Shown piece after piece: positions 11,778 through 23,271 of a stretch of DNA of 64,000 bases (the stretch's first letter is position 1; each line of letters opens with the position of its first letter). Origin of the DNA: Raphanus sativus (lineage: Eukaryota > Streptophyta > Magnoliopsida > Brassicales > Brassicaceae). A model generated the notes under the pieces. That model was not told the origin of the DNA. It made no database searches and saw only the letters and a program-made list of their open reading frames with translations. Where the stretch lies: positions 15,701,828 to 15,765,827 of the forward strand of contig NC_079519.1 in NCBI RefSeq assembly GCF_000801105.2, given 5' to 3'. Both the position numbers and the translations under genes were made by a program.

Positions 11778-12478
11778 TCAAAGTGAAGAACTCGATCGGA
11801 TGAATTCCTTTCCTAGTAGATCTTCCAATTGTTTCTTGAGTTCAGCCAACTCCTCATGTGCCATCCGATACGGTGCCTTAGCTATAGGTTTTGCTTCAGG
11901 CTCCAAAGTAATAGTAAAGGGATTATTCTGAGGTGGAGGTAATTCCTTTAGTGGCTCAAAAATATCTTCAAACTCCTGCACCACTTTTATGTCTTCGATC
12001 TTCACTTCATCGTTAGTGGCTCCTCCACTGACCGATAAAGTTACCAAATACACTTCCCCGTCTTGAAAAAAATCTTGTACTCTCATTGCCGCGACCAGTG
12101 ACACTGTCATACTAGGTCTGATTCCATAATAAACCATCTCTGGACATTTTCCTCTGCCAAACAACAGCCTTCCCTTTGCACAATCAATCTGAACTCTGTA
12201 GCTCGATAACCAATCAATTCCAAGGATGACTTCGTACCCTTCCAAAGGCACGACTAATAAATCTGCCACAAACTCTTTCCCTTGAATGACCAATGGAACA
12301 TTCTTGATACACTGACTTGCTTGAAGGGTTCGGTCTGCGGGAGTCAAGACTGCCACGTTTACCCTGTCAACCAAAAATCAATTCCATAACTGGGCAGCAA
12401 CCACAGGGGTCACAAAACTATGTGTTGCCCCCGAATCGAACCATACATGTGTGGGTTTACCAGCAACATGTATGGTTC
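11778..12478 (-). pseudogene. Chromovirus protease and start of RT
   Basis: The protease active site reads [10 protein letters not shown] at about 12418-12450, just after the predicted splice acceptor. A TGA near 12378 interrupts it. The 198-codon frame 12374-11778 continues with the protease body (VPLEGYEVILGIDWLSSYRV) and the linker to RT (FEDIFEPLKELPPP, then YRMAHEELAELKKQLEDLL). DSG in place of DTG is normal for chromoviruses. The domain would release gag and pol proteins from the precursor. Confidence 0.87.
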
Positions 12479-12685
12479 CTGCCACAGTAACTCAATCAAC
12501 AATATCTCAATCACAATACTACTAATCAATACACGCACAATTATCAATCACAATCGAAATATTTCTAAACGCGCAACCTAGCGATCAAGCAATCTATGCC
12601 TAACCAGAATCCTAACTAAATTCCAGCAGCTAATTCTACACAAAATCCCATGCAATAAAAAGAGGAGGTTAAACACCTACAATAC
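12479..12685 (-). other. Predicted intron between gag and protease of the chromovirus
   Basis: On the minus strand the gag frame reaches CACAG, followed by GTATTG (donor at 12685-12684). The protease frame begins after GTGGCAG (acceptor ends at 12479). The 207-nt segment between is T-rich, as plant introns are, and contains an in-frame stop eight codons after the splice point (frame end at 12669). Removing it would place gag and the protease (GTIHVAGKP, then DSGATHSF) in one frame. Sequence evidence only; no transcript was seen. Confidence 0.6.
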
Positions 12686-14065
12686 CTGTGATGGGACCGC
12701 TTGACGGTCCTGCATTGTCAGGGTTTTCTACACCTAGGGCATAAAATCTACCTCCTAGGTGTTGCTTCTTTGGTGCTGGCTCAATTGCTGGACGGCTAGG
12801 AGGAGTTCGAATAGCAAGAGGGGTCGCATGGATTGGCTTGTTTGGATATGACGATGAATAATGGCCCTTCCCACCGCAGGAGAAACAAGTGATGTTTTCT
12901 ATCCTTATTGATGAGAAACCTTGCTGGTTACTCCGCTGGTTGTACCCCTGGTTGTTGGGACAAAACCTTGAAATGTGTCCTGGCTGACCACATATGTAAT
13001 AGACCCTAGAGTTACTTCGATAAATTCCTTGGCCTCCAAATCCTCTCCCTTTGCCTTTGTTAAATCTTGGACCCTTGTTGTAATTTGACCTTTCTCCTTG
13101 GTTGAACTTGGTCTGCCCACCAGAATGTTGTGTAACTTTCCTTTCTGCCTCCAATACAGTCTCCACATTAACAGCCTTCTCCACCAGATCAGATAAACTG
13201 CTAAAGTTGCTTCCAGCTAACAGACTTCCAAGCTCCGGCTTCAATCCGTACATAAAGTTACGGATCATAGTTCCTTCGTCTTCACGCCCATCAAAAACAT
13301 GTCGCCTCAACCTTGTGAACTCAGAATCGTAGTCCCTCACTGGTCTATCTCCTTGAACAAGGTTCATAAACTTACGCTCTAACTGATGCTTTGCTTCAGG
13401 AAAGTACTTCCTCTCGAACTCTTCCTTGAAAAATCCCATGATGTGATGGTATGTCCACGCTGCCTGTCTATGCTGTCCCACCATCCTGTTGCGTCGCCTT
13501 CCAGATAGTACACAGCGATCTTCTTCTTATAATCTACCGGTCAGTCCATGGCTTCAAAAATTTTCTCCATCATTGTAATCCACCTTAGAGCTTCAATAGG
13601 ATCTCATCCTCCATTGAACTTGTAGGATCCAATGTTCTTCATGGTAGATAACAGCTTGGAAACTTCAGGGGTATGAGTATGCGTGCTTCGGTTACTAAGC
13701 GCTTGGGTCATCACGTCGTGCAAAAGCTTCAGAGTGTTTTCTGCTCCTTGATCTTGTGGTCTTTCTGTGGCACGGTTCTGATCTGGCCTCGGGTTTGATT
13801 GAGCAGATTGATCTTGTTGATGTCTATGAGCCCAAATACGACTCAGACTAGTGCTCAACAAACTGTTTTCCCTAGTCATGTTACCGTACACCGGAAAGGA
13901 TCTTGTTCTCTGAAGAGGGCTCCTATCATGTCCAAACACCTCACTGGCTCCATTGCCATTACCCTGATCTGATCTGTAGCGAAATCCTCTCCCTGCTGAA
14001 ATCCTACCCTCTCCCCATATCCGATCTCGTCCATCATCACCTATCCCGCGATTAGCCATATGCAC
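12669..14065 (-). pseudogene. Chromovirus gag (broken)
   Basis: Two frames. 14065-13604 is a low-complexity N-terminal region ending KLLSTMKNIGSYKFNGG. 13484-12669 is the gag core (AWTYHHIMGFFKEEFERKYF, RDYDSEFTRLRRHVF, MIRNFMYGLKPELGSLL) followed by two CCHC-type zinc knuckles. A frame break of about 120 bases (13485-13603) separates them. Each knuckle has lost one metal ligand: the first reads YYICGQPGHISRFC (first Cys is Tyr) and the second CFSCGGKGHYSSSY (last Cys is Tyr). Gag packages RNA in the particle. The first gag ATG lies 130-150 bases after the primer site. Confidence 0.87.
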
Positions 14066-14200
14066 ACAATTAAAAGGGTAAGTCCTATTGGAATATAACT
14101 TAACACGGGAAGTGGCTGGTTTCCTAAAGCATCTTTTTGCGACTCCTTTTTACTCGATAAAACAATGAAAAGCCCTTGTGTCACGCATGGACGAAACCAT

Positions 14201-14212
14201 GCTCTGACACCA
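14201..14212 (-). other. Primer binding site of the chromovirus, tRNA-Met type
   Basis: Minus strand TGGTGTCAGAGC, one mismatch from the usual TGGTATCAGAGC. It lies four bases after the LTR end (TGTTACA) and upstream of gag. Confidence 0.88.
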
Positions 14213-14216
14213 CCTC

Positions 14217-16946
14217 TGTAACACCCCCGAACCGTTTTAGGTATAGGTCGAACCACCGGCCAACAATAAAACAAGAACATGACCGACGGACCAACTTTCT
14301 ACCAAGGATCAGAAGCGCTACATGACAGGTTAGGAACGATCCAGCCTTGATCACAAAGAGTGCAATTTGTGATTAGGCCAGTTCGCCCACTAACACGCCC
14401 CGTCAGATTAAGGCCTAAGGCTTTTTAACCTGTACCCGAATCTGACGTTGTGTTAGCTTGGACAAGCTAATATCAGATACAACAAGTCATTTGCACAAAA
14501 CATCGATTTATTTATTTTATATCATACTCGGTTCGCAACACACAAAATATTATACACGTGGTGGCATGCCAAGAGAAAAGATACATACTTATAGTCTGAA
14601 AACGTCTTAAGCAAAAAGAGATGAAAATCTACACCAGCCGGCCTAACTTCCCGCTTCCTCTACACGCACTACTGGTCACCTGAAAACAACAACGAGTAAG
14701 GGGTGAGTAATCTAGCATTACTCAGTGAGTTACAATCCCCAACTAACAAATACAACCCCTCGCTATCCCACCCCAAACAATCTAAAGCGAGAGGTTCACC
14801 TAATAGCACAATCCAATGATAATAATAATAATAATCATATAAGTAAATCAGAAATCCGCAGCAGAAAATAATAGGAGTAAATTATCGATACTATAAGATA
14901 GTCGATAAAACATAACCGGAGTTTACCAATCCCTTTACACTATATAATATATATCTAACCCGGGACCCGGTGACGTTAGGTTCCTCCTTCACTATCGGCA
15001 ATATCCTATCCTCCTACCACAAAGGCCAGAAGAAGGAACTTTCAACCATTCGCGGCCCACAGTCATTCGGGTCACCGCGCGACAGTCCACTGTCCTTCGG
15101 GTCACTGCCACATTACAACGTCGTGTAATAACTCAGCCCTAGGCCATGACCCCGTCTCTCTGAGTCTTCCCGATCCAGCGAATAAGGGGTTTCCTTAAAC
15201 CCGTTGGGTACGAGGTCTGAAGGAACACTAACTCACCCCTAATATGCCTAGCAATGTGGGTTACACAATGCTGTCGGCCAATATATAAAAAATACCAAAC
15301 CCGGTAATATAAGCGAGGTTCCAAGCAATAATCACAACAACCACAATTAAACATATTCCAGGATCTAGCATAAAGACTAATTCCAGAATATATAACTATC
15401 TACAACCTACGATATCATCTAAGCATTCAGCATTGGCTAACTAACCAATCAACCTAACCATTAGCATGCTACTACGATTCTGAAGCAATAAGTAAGCATG
15501 CTATCAACCAATTAATATCAACTATAAACTAATAAAACTGTTACTCAGTTAGACCCTGCATGTTATATCAACTATAAACTTCCAAGTAACAGGAACCTGC
15601 ATGAAAAACAACTCAGCAAACAATTGATTATAACTCACTGTTTTTCGGTTGACCGTGGCCTTGACCCCAAACCCGTCTTCTGCGATCCGAACCCTTTCTT
15701 CCTGACCTTCATAAGTAGACCCACGTCTGGACTGATCTTCAATCAAGCAGAGCTTCTATAGATGCTGACTCAAATCGGGCAGAGTAACTATTCTCGATAA
15801 CTCTCAATATCTGTCGAAAAAGACTCGAAAATGATCGAAACTCGAACTTTCTCTTTCTACTATTCTCTCTCATGTTTTTCGCTGACTTTGAACTGGTCTG
15901 AATGGTTTGAATTGAGCAGGGGTCGTGGGGTATATATAGTATGCACCAACCAATCAGAAACAAGCAGTGTGGCAGCCCGTGTGTCGCTTCGCATGGCTTC
16001 GGACGCATGTGCGGGGACACCTCGTGCTCCACATGTCTGGCTGCAAGACCAGGGTGTCATGCAAGGTGACACCATACCTTCCACATGTCTGATCCACGTC
16101 CAGAATTTATCCAATTCGACACCACAGCGCATACATGTCGATCAGCATGCTTCGGTCGCAGGTTGAGCGGCACCTCGTGCTTCTGGGTGTCACTCCGCAT
16201 GTGATGATCATCTGAGGTCCAACATCTCCTGCTTCCCTAGCCACATATCATTCCAGGCAGTTGACACAACGTCATTTAGTCATAGATCAAGCCACCTCGA
16301 GATTCTCGGTCCAATCGACTGATTTCGACCCTTTCGGTGAATTTCGACCGCGATCAATCCCGTATAATTTTCTACGCCCGTTCTGATGCGCTGAATATTT
16401 TTAGTGATCTTCATAAGAATCCTGACCATGACGGAAAATATTTCTCGAGCCTCCGTCTTCTTCAAAAAATTCGATAATACCGAAATTAGGGTTTTTGGTC
16501 GATTTCGGGTTTTCCCGTCATGCTTCGATCCCGTCGTGCTTACTTCCCGTCGTGCTTAATTCCCCTCCTGCTTCATTAGGTCTCCAGAGTGATAATTTAC
16601 TGATACGAATATTTTCCGAGAAAACTTCGTGGTTAAGAAACGTCGTGCTTCCATAAATGTTATGCTCCCAAAACATCCGTCTGATCAATCTAAGATATTG
16701 TCTAAGTATGGTCGAGCAGATTACTCCACTCATAGTTCTCCCACGATCAATTCTTCGCCCACTTGTACTTCAAAACTTCCTGATCGATCCTTCACGCCCG
16801 CGGCTCGACCTCAAAACAGATGCTCGATCAATCTTCCAAATTCTCTGAATAATGTCAAGTTTTATTTGATAAAAACTTAACATTTCTCATCATACTTTGA
16901 ATCCCAAAAACTTTACTTCAACAACTTTTTTTTACGGGTTTCTACA
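14217..16946 (-). repeat. Chromovirus 5' LTR
   Basis: A complete 2730-bp LTR. On the plus strand it runs from TGTAACACCCCC to GGGTTTCTACA. A TATA-like TATATATA is at 15931-15938, at the position of the TATA box in the 3' LTR. It includes a TAA microsatellite near 14820 and about 260 bases (near 16262-16530) missing from the 3' LTR, with short repeats of CCCGTCGTGCTT. The right edge directly abuts Athila sequence (ATGACCCTGTCAG). Confidence 0.9.
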
Positions 16947-18522
16947 ATGACCCTGTCAGATTTGGCAAAGCACAAGCCAAAACCGTGGAAAAAGAAAATG
17001 ATATGATCTCATTGCAATTTGTCATTGTGATGAAGAGTACGAAACATAGTACTCAGGATCGATCTTCGACCTCACTTCATCATCGATCAACATATGCGAG
17101 TCAGAAGAGATAGACATCATCTATGGCGAATCAATCGACAAAGACAAACCAGATGATGAACCCGATTTACCAAATCATTGCTACCCGAATTTTGCTATCC
17201 AACCCAACAGCAAACAAGATGATTACTCAGTAAGGAGTTGGGCAGACAGCGGATTTCATGAAAGTTCTGCAGTAGATACAACTATATCTTCACACAGTGG
17301 AGATCACACAGAGGAATATGATGAGGATTTTTTGGAAGAAAGAGCTTGGGGATACTACATGGAGAATGATAGGTTTGCAGGTCGCTCCCCAAGAACAATA
17401 AGCTCAAGATCAATCGACATCCACCGCCCACCATCGATCGATTATCTACCTCATCCAGCAAAATGACAGCGTCCATCGATCGACATAACAAGTGTCACAT
17501 TGATCGATAATAAGTCAGATGACTTAAAGGACAAGATCGGATTTTCACCGATTAGGGCAACAGATGGGTATATAATGTTGTCAACATCAACCACGAAAAT
17601 TCACACTTCAACACCACATACCCTGCAGCCTTCAGCAACTACAAACATCACCATGGAGACCTGCAACAATAAGAGCAATCGATCCAACCATGCAGCTAAA
17701 CGATCATCATCGATCGACTTCACAATTGCACCATCGATCGATTCTCTGACCCTACCTCAATCTCTTTATCAATTTTCTAGACATATCAGGAATGCTTGAC
17801 TAACACCTGATGAATTTGGTATTTACAGGGATAGAGATGGCTTTGCACGAGCTATGGATGGAAAGATTCTACACATCCGCAGAGTAGACATAGCAGACAT
17901 CCTTCAAATTGCCAATGGACCAAATAACCTGTTTACACAGCAACGTGGCCATCCAGATAACCTAGCCCATGTCCCAGACAACCACCACGTTACCATGGAA
18001 GAGGATACAGTTCCTCCACGTTTTCGTCCACAAGGAAATTCGCGATCGATATCAACTCAACACCATCGATCGACATTGAGTTGACCAAAGCGATCGACGA
18101 TGCAACAGCCGGATCGACCGACAGACGTATGGAGTTTGGACGACGTGCCTTTGATACACATGGATCCCGAAAATTCAGATGGGAAGAGAGGGACGAATTT
18201 GTTGTCTACAGAGATGACTTTGGACATGCTAGGGGAGTTGATGGTGATATCATTCCTGTTACCAAAGAGCACATGAGGAATATCCTGGAGAGAGCATCTC
18301 TATTTCAGAGGAGTTGCTTACGCCTTCCAGAACATGCACGCCCTCACCATGCATACAGACAAGCACCAATACCCTACAGCAAGGAGGAGATAGATGATAT
18401 GGTGACTAATGTATGAGAAGCTCAGACAACTTTGGAAGAAGACATCCACACATTGGTGGACAATACCTACCAACCACTGGATCACAGCTATGATGCTCTT
18501 CACAGTGATGTGGCAGTACTAC
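16947..18522 (+). pseudogene. Athila copy 1 accessory region, first part
   Basis: It resumes the Athila reading frame after the chromovirus. It aligns with the 52736-55867 ORF: acidic SID-rich linker (PSIDYLPHPAK, SIDFTIAPSIDS), then the first DEFG module (18 residues into DEFGIYRDRDGFARAMDG at about 17809) and the second (DEFVVYRDDFGHARGVDG at about 18190). Stops at about 17465 and 17800 and frameshifts break it. The CACTA element interrupts it at 18523. No function is known for this region. Confidence 0.8.
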
Positions 18523-18537
18523 CACTACAAGAAATAT
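18523..18537 (+). repeat. CACTA 5' terminal inverted repeat
   Basis: CACTACAAGAAATAT, the exact reverse complement of 28375-28389. It is preceded by the target duplication TAC. Confidence 0.96.
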
Positions 18538-19349
18538 TGGTATTGGTAGCAGTTCACGGTAGCACGAATTCACAAACTGCTACAAAAAGTAGGTCAATCC
18601 GATACTCGACCTTTTTGTAGAGTTAATTAAACGCTAGTGAAAAATTTCATTAACCCGCGAAGAAAAAGAATAAAAAATACATTAATAGCAGTAAAGTGTC
18701 GGGTCATTTAGCTCTTTACCTTATGTTTTTTTTTACCTTTTCCTCATCTTCTCCTTCGCTTCGTAACCATCGACGAGGCATGAAACAGTGAAGCCTCAGC
18801 TCTCTCCGACATTTCACGAAGATCTTCCTGTATGTGGTGTTGTCGTTGCCGGCGGTCAGATTCCAGGTGAAACCCATCTTCGGTTTTGTCTGTATGAACC
18901 CTAGATTGAATTTTTAGATTGATCCGATTTTGCCGATTAATTTATTTAAGTTCTTGCCACTTTTATTTTATGATATCTCTGATTTCAATTTCGATTTGAG
19001 GACATGAGGATTAGAGATTATCAAATCAGTTTCGGATTCAATATCGTGAAGACTGAAGTTTGATTCTTTTTGTTGCGAATACGATATGATTCTTTGTTCT
19101 TGTTTGTTCTGTTTTGATTTGCAGGTTTGAGCTTTTCTCTAGAGTGAAGTCGTTTATTGAGGTGATTTTTTGTTGACAATTTTTATGTTGTACTGTTGAT
19201 TGTTTTTGATTGTGTGAGTTTTAGTATCTGAATGTTTGACGATTGAATAGTTTATTGCTGCTTATGTGAATGACAATGTGTGTGTTTGGTGTTTGACATA
19301 CTCTTATGTTTTTATTTGTTGGTTATGGGTGAGAAACTTAAAGCATAAA
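18538..19349 (+). promoter_or_regulatory. CACTA 5' subterminal region and TNPD leader
   Basis: No gene. The first 100 bases contain GGTAGCA-type short repeats and a strong inverted repeat (18580-18620: arms CTACAAAAA and TTTTTGTAG with GGTC/GACC inside). TNPA-type proteins bind subterminal repeats in En/Spm, so this is the expected regulatory zone. 18700-19349 is T-rich with intron-like signals (TTTGCAG at about 19118-19124) and probably forms the TNPD promoter and a spliced 5' UTR. Confidence 0.6.
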
Positions 19350-22300
19350 ATGGTGGAAAAGTCGTGGGTTCATCTAAACATGTAATGAAAAACAAAATAT
19401 ATTATAGTTACTGATTTTTGTGTGACGAAAAGAGTTTAATTTATTCTTTCATGTGTGATTCAGAGCTGATCCTGGTTATGAGAGAGGTGCGAGGGAGTTT
19501 GTGACGTGTGTTGGTGCATATATAGCAGAGTCTGAGCTGATCATTTGCCCATGCGCAGACTGTCGCAATGTTGATCGTCACTCAGCCGGTGTTGTGTTTG
19601 ATCATCTAGTGACTAGGGGAATGGATTTGAGTTACAAGCTCCGTGAGGATTGGTATCATCATGGAGAAGTAGTATCAGGGGCTGGCTGTAGAAGCGATGC
19701 AAGTGATCGGAACAAAGAGATTTTAGGGTTATACCAAGCAGCTGAGTTTCTCGATGAAGATTTTGTTAGGCAGCGTGATGTAAGTGAGGTTGCTGAAGGT
19801 GAAGATAAGGAAGAGGATGAGTTTCTTGCTATGCTAGCAGATGCAGAAACACCACTGTATCCAAGTTGTGCTAATCACAGCAAGCTCTCGGTGATAGTTT
19901 CCCTCTTTAGGATAAAGACAGAAAGTGGTTGGTCTGATATGAGCTTCGATAGGTTGCTTGAGACGTTGCCACAGATGCTGCCCGAGGATAATGTCTTGCA
20001 CACATCGTTGTATGAAGTAAAAAGGTTTCTGAAATCTTTTGATATTGGTTATGAGAAAATACACGCTTGTGTGAACGACTGTTGTTTGTTCAGGAAGGAA
20101 CTTGAGAAGCTAGACAACTGTCCGAAATGCAATGCTTCAAGATGGAAGATTAACATGCGCACAGGTGATGTGAAGAAAGGTATTCCACCGAAAGTTCTGA
20201 GGTATTTTCCGATAATCCCACTGCTGAAGAGGATGTTCAGGTCAGAGGACATGGCGAAGGACTTAAGGTGGCATTTTAGTAATAAGAGCACTGATGGAAA
20301 AAGCAGGCATCCGGTAGATTCTGTAACTTGGGATCAGATGAATGACAAGTACCCGTCCTTTGCTGCTGAAGAACGGAATCTCAGGCTAGGGCTGTCGACT
20401 GATGGGTTCAATCCTTTTAGCATGAAGAATGTGAACTACAGTTGTTGGCCTGTTTTGCTTGTCAACTACAACATGTCACCTGAGAAGTGTATGAAGGAGG
20501 AGAACATCATGTTGTCATTGCTGATTCCTGGTCCAACCCAACCTGGAAACAATATTGATGTGTATTTAGCACCACTTATAGAGGATCTAAACCTGCTGTG
20601 GGAGAAAGGAGAGGTCACGTATGATGCATTCAGTTAGACTAATTTCACGTTAAGAGCAATGCTTCTATGGACGATTCAGGATTTTCCTGCGTATGGTAAT
20701 CTTGCAGGGTGTAAGGTAAAAGCAGGCAAAATGGGATGTTCTGTGTGTAGGAAAAACACAGATAGTATGTGGCTGAGTAATTGCAGGAAGCACGTATATA
20801 TGTCCCATCAGAAAGGTCTTCCTCCGAGACATGCTTATCGAGGAAAGACATCATGGTTTGATGGTAAAGCCGAGTATGGGAGAAAGGGTAGGATTATGAG
20901 TGGTCGTAACATAAGCCAAATTCTCAGAAACTACAAGAATGAATTTGGAAATGTGAAAATAACTGGAAATAAGAGGAAAATAAAAGAGGCTGTTGGATCT
21001 GAGTCAAATACGGATGATGAATCCAGTGAATCAAAGGAAGAGGAAGAAGCAGTAGATGAGGAGGAGCTATCTAGATGGAAGAAGAGGTCAATATTTTTAA
21101 AGTTGCCTTATTGGGAGGTATGTTTCTTCTATATTTGACTTCTTTTTGAGAATTGTTCTATGTCTAGCTTTCTTTGACACTCTTATGTGATTGTTTTGTA
21201 TAGGAACTTCCGGTGAGACACAATTTAGATGTGATGCACGTGGAAAGAAATGTTGCTGCAAGCCTTGTCGCAACATTGTTGCATTGTGGAAAATCAAAAG
21301 ATGGTCTTAACGCTAGAAAAGATCTGGAACTGCTTGGCATCAGGAAGGATTTACATCCTCAACCCCGTGGGAAAAGAACTTACCTTCCTCCAGCACCTTG
21401 GTCTTTGTCCAGCAAAGAGAAGAAAGTATTCTGCAAGCGTCTCTTTGACTTTAGAGGTCCGGATGGTTACTGCTCAAATATATCAAGGTGTGTGAAGCTA
21501 GAAGAATGTAAGATATCAGGAATGAAATCACATGATTACCATGTGTTGATGCAACAGCTTCTTCCGGTTGCGATTAGAGCTATCAACTGAAGCTCTTTTA
21601 ACTTTGTATATTAGTCCACAGTTATATATTTTCACACTCTGATCTCCAAAGGGTTTTTCTTACAGGGTTATTACCTAAAGGTGTTAGAATAGCTATTGGA
21701 CGCCTGTGTGCTTTCTTCCATCATCTCTGTCAGCGAGTAATTGATAGAGAGAAAATCTCAGTTATGGAAACAGAAATTGTGGAAACTCTCTGCATGTTTG
21801 AGAGGGTTTTTCCTCCAAGTTTCTTCGATATAATGGTTGCATTTGGTAGTTCATCTAGGCAGGGAAGCTCGGTTATGTGGACCTGTCCATTTCCGTTGGA
21901 TGTACCCATTTGAGAGGTATAACTTATAGCGTTGAAGTTATCATCTTATGGAGTCAATAATCATGCTTCTGAAATTTAAATACATTTGATCTTATGCAGG
22001 TACATGAAAGTGCTGAAAGACTTCGTAAGAAATTTTGCAAGGCCAGAGGTTTGTATTGCGGAGGCATATCTCGCAGAGGAATGCGTGAGGTTCTGCAGAG
22101 AGTTCTTGAAAAAGACAACAAGTGTTGAGGAGAACCCTGATTGTAATGCTGAGTTTGAGAGCAGCTCAATTCTAAAGGGCCGTCCAATATCCGCAGCCAC
22201 TTCTTGTGTTCTTTCTGAGAAGGACTTGAAGATTGTACATCTCTCTCTGATTCAGAATATGGCAAGCGTGGAACCTTATGTGGAGTAAGTCTTGAATTTT

Positions 22301-23070
22301 TTAAACCTTTTGAAAACCCAACTGCTAAGTGCTTCTACATTGAGATTCTAATAATTTGTCATCTGTTCCATTTGCAGCATGCACCTACAACATCTACAGG
22401 AAACTAATGAGAGATGACGTGATGCAACAACATTATGGAGAACCCATACGCAGCAATTTGCGACTTGTTGAAAGAGCAAGTATCAGTAACTTCAGAGATT
22501 CACGATGAAACACTTAAGTGGGTGGCCTATGGTCCTCGGGCAAGCGCAAGGGCTTTTAGTGGCTATATCATCAATGGTCTGCGGTTTCACACCATATCAG
22601 TTGACAGACAAACTCAGAACAGTGGTGTTCCGTATGAGGCAACAACAATGTGTCGTTCTAGTGCAAAAGACACTTCTCAGATGGTTGATTTAGTAAGTTA
22701 CTATGGCAGAGTGGTGGAGATTATACTGATCGACTACAACACATTCTACATTCCTGTTTTCCGCTGTCTATGGGGAAACATAGCAAACGGAGTGAAGGTA
22801 GAAGATGGCTTCACACTAGTCAACCGGAACCAAAGCCAAATGGCTTTTGCTAGAGATCCATACATCCTCGCCTCACAAGCCAAGCAAGTATTTTATTCCA
22901 GAGTAGATGAGTCCTCCACTTGGTATGTAGCTACGAGAGGTCCTACAAGAAGATACACTGAAGAAGATTGTGAAGATGGTCATGCAGACGTTGGTCCATT
23001 GCCAGCAGTTTTAGCTAGGGATGCTGATGACTTGGTTGATGATAGTAGAAATGCTCAGGCTGATTGTTGA
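19350..23070 (+). pseudogene. TNPD-type CACTA transposase (decayed)
   Basis: This is the catalytic transposase that cuts and inserts the element. Inferred exons: 19350-19381 (MVEKSWVHL), 19464-21117, 21204-21579, 21666-21916, 22000-22284, 22378-23070. Domains in order: transposase-associated N-terminus (CPCADCRN, GVVFDHLVTRGM, WYHHGE), transposase-21 core (ACVNDCCLFRKELEKLDNCP, NIDVYLAPLIEDLNLLWEKG, then ELPVRHNLDVMHVERNVAAS), then DUF4218/DUF4216-like parts (CIAEAYLAEECVRFCREFL, DPYILASQAKQVFYSR). Defects: a TAG at 20635-20637 just before TNFTLRAMLLW; a donor at 21580-21581 that reads CT instead of GT; a frameshift near 21840; and a break near 22415. The order and lengths are otherwise those of the family. 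Confidence 0.88.
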
Positions 23071-23271
23071 TATATTGCAGATGTTGCGATCTATGATTGA
23101 GGGCAGAAGCCTGTTTTTTTTTTTTTGTAATGAATTGTCTGTTTGTGTATGCATGGCTTGATGATTGCTTGTTTTGATTAACTGACTGTTTTCTTGTTTT
23201 GTATCAATTTTTTTTGGTTTTCTTATTGTTTTGCTATATTGACAACTCTTTTATGTTTCAGGTGAACCTAG

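Larger units (their letters stand above)
6598..16946 (-). mobile_element. Tekay/Del-like chromovirus (Ty3/gypsy), minus strand
   Basis: Two large direct LTRs (6598-9063 and 14217-16946) enclose primer site, gag, protease, RT, RNase H, integrase and chromodomain in gypsy order on the minus strand. The long LTRs, the TGGTGTCAGAGC primer site and the C-terminal chromodomain fit the Tekay/Del clade. The host sequence is the protease gene of Athila copy 1. The left (3') LTR lacks its last dozen or so bases and adjacent Athila sequence is missing, so a target duplication cannot be shown. All coding domains carry disabling mutations. Confidence 0.88.
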
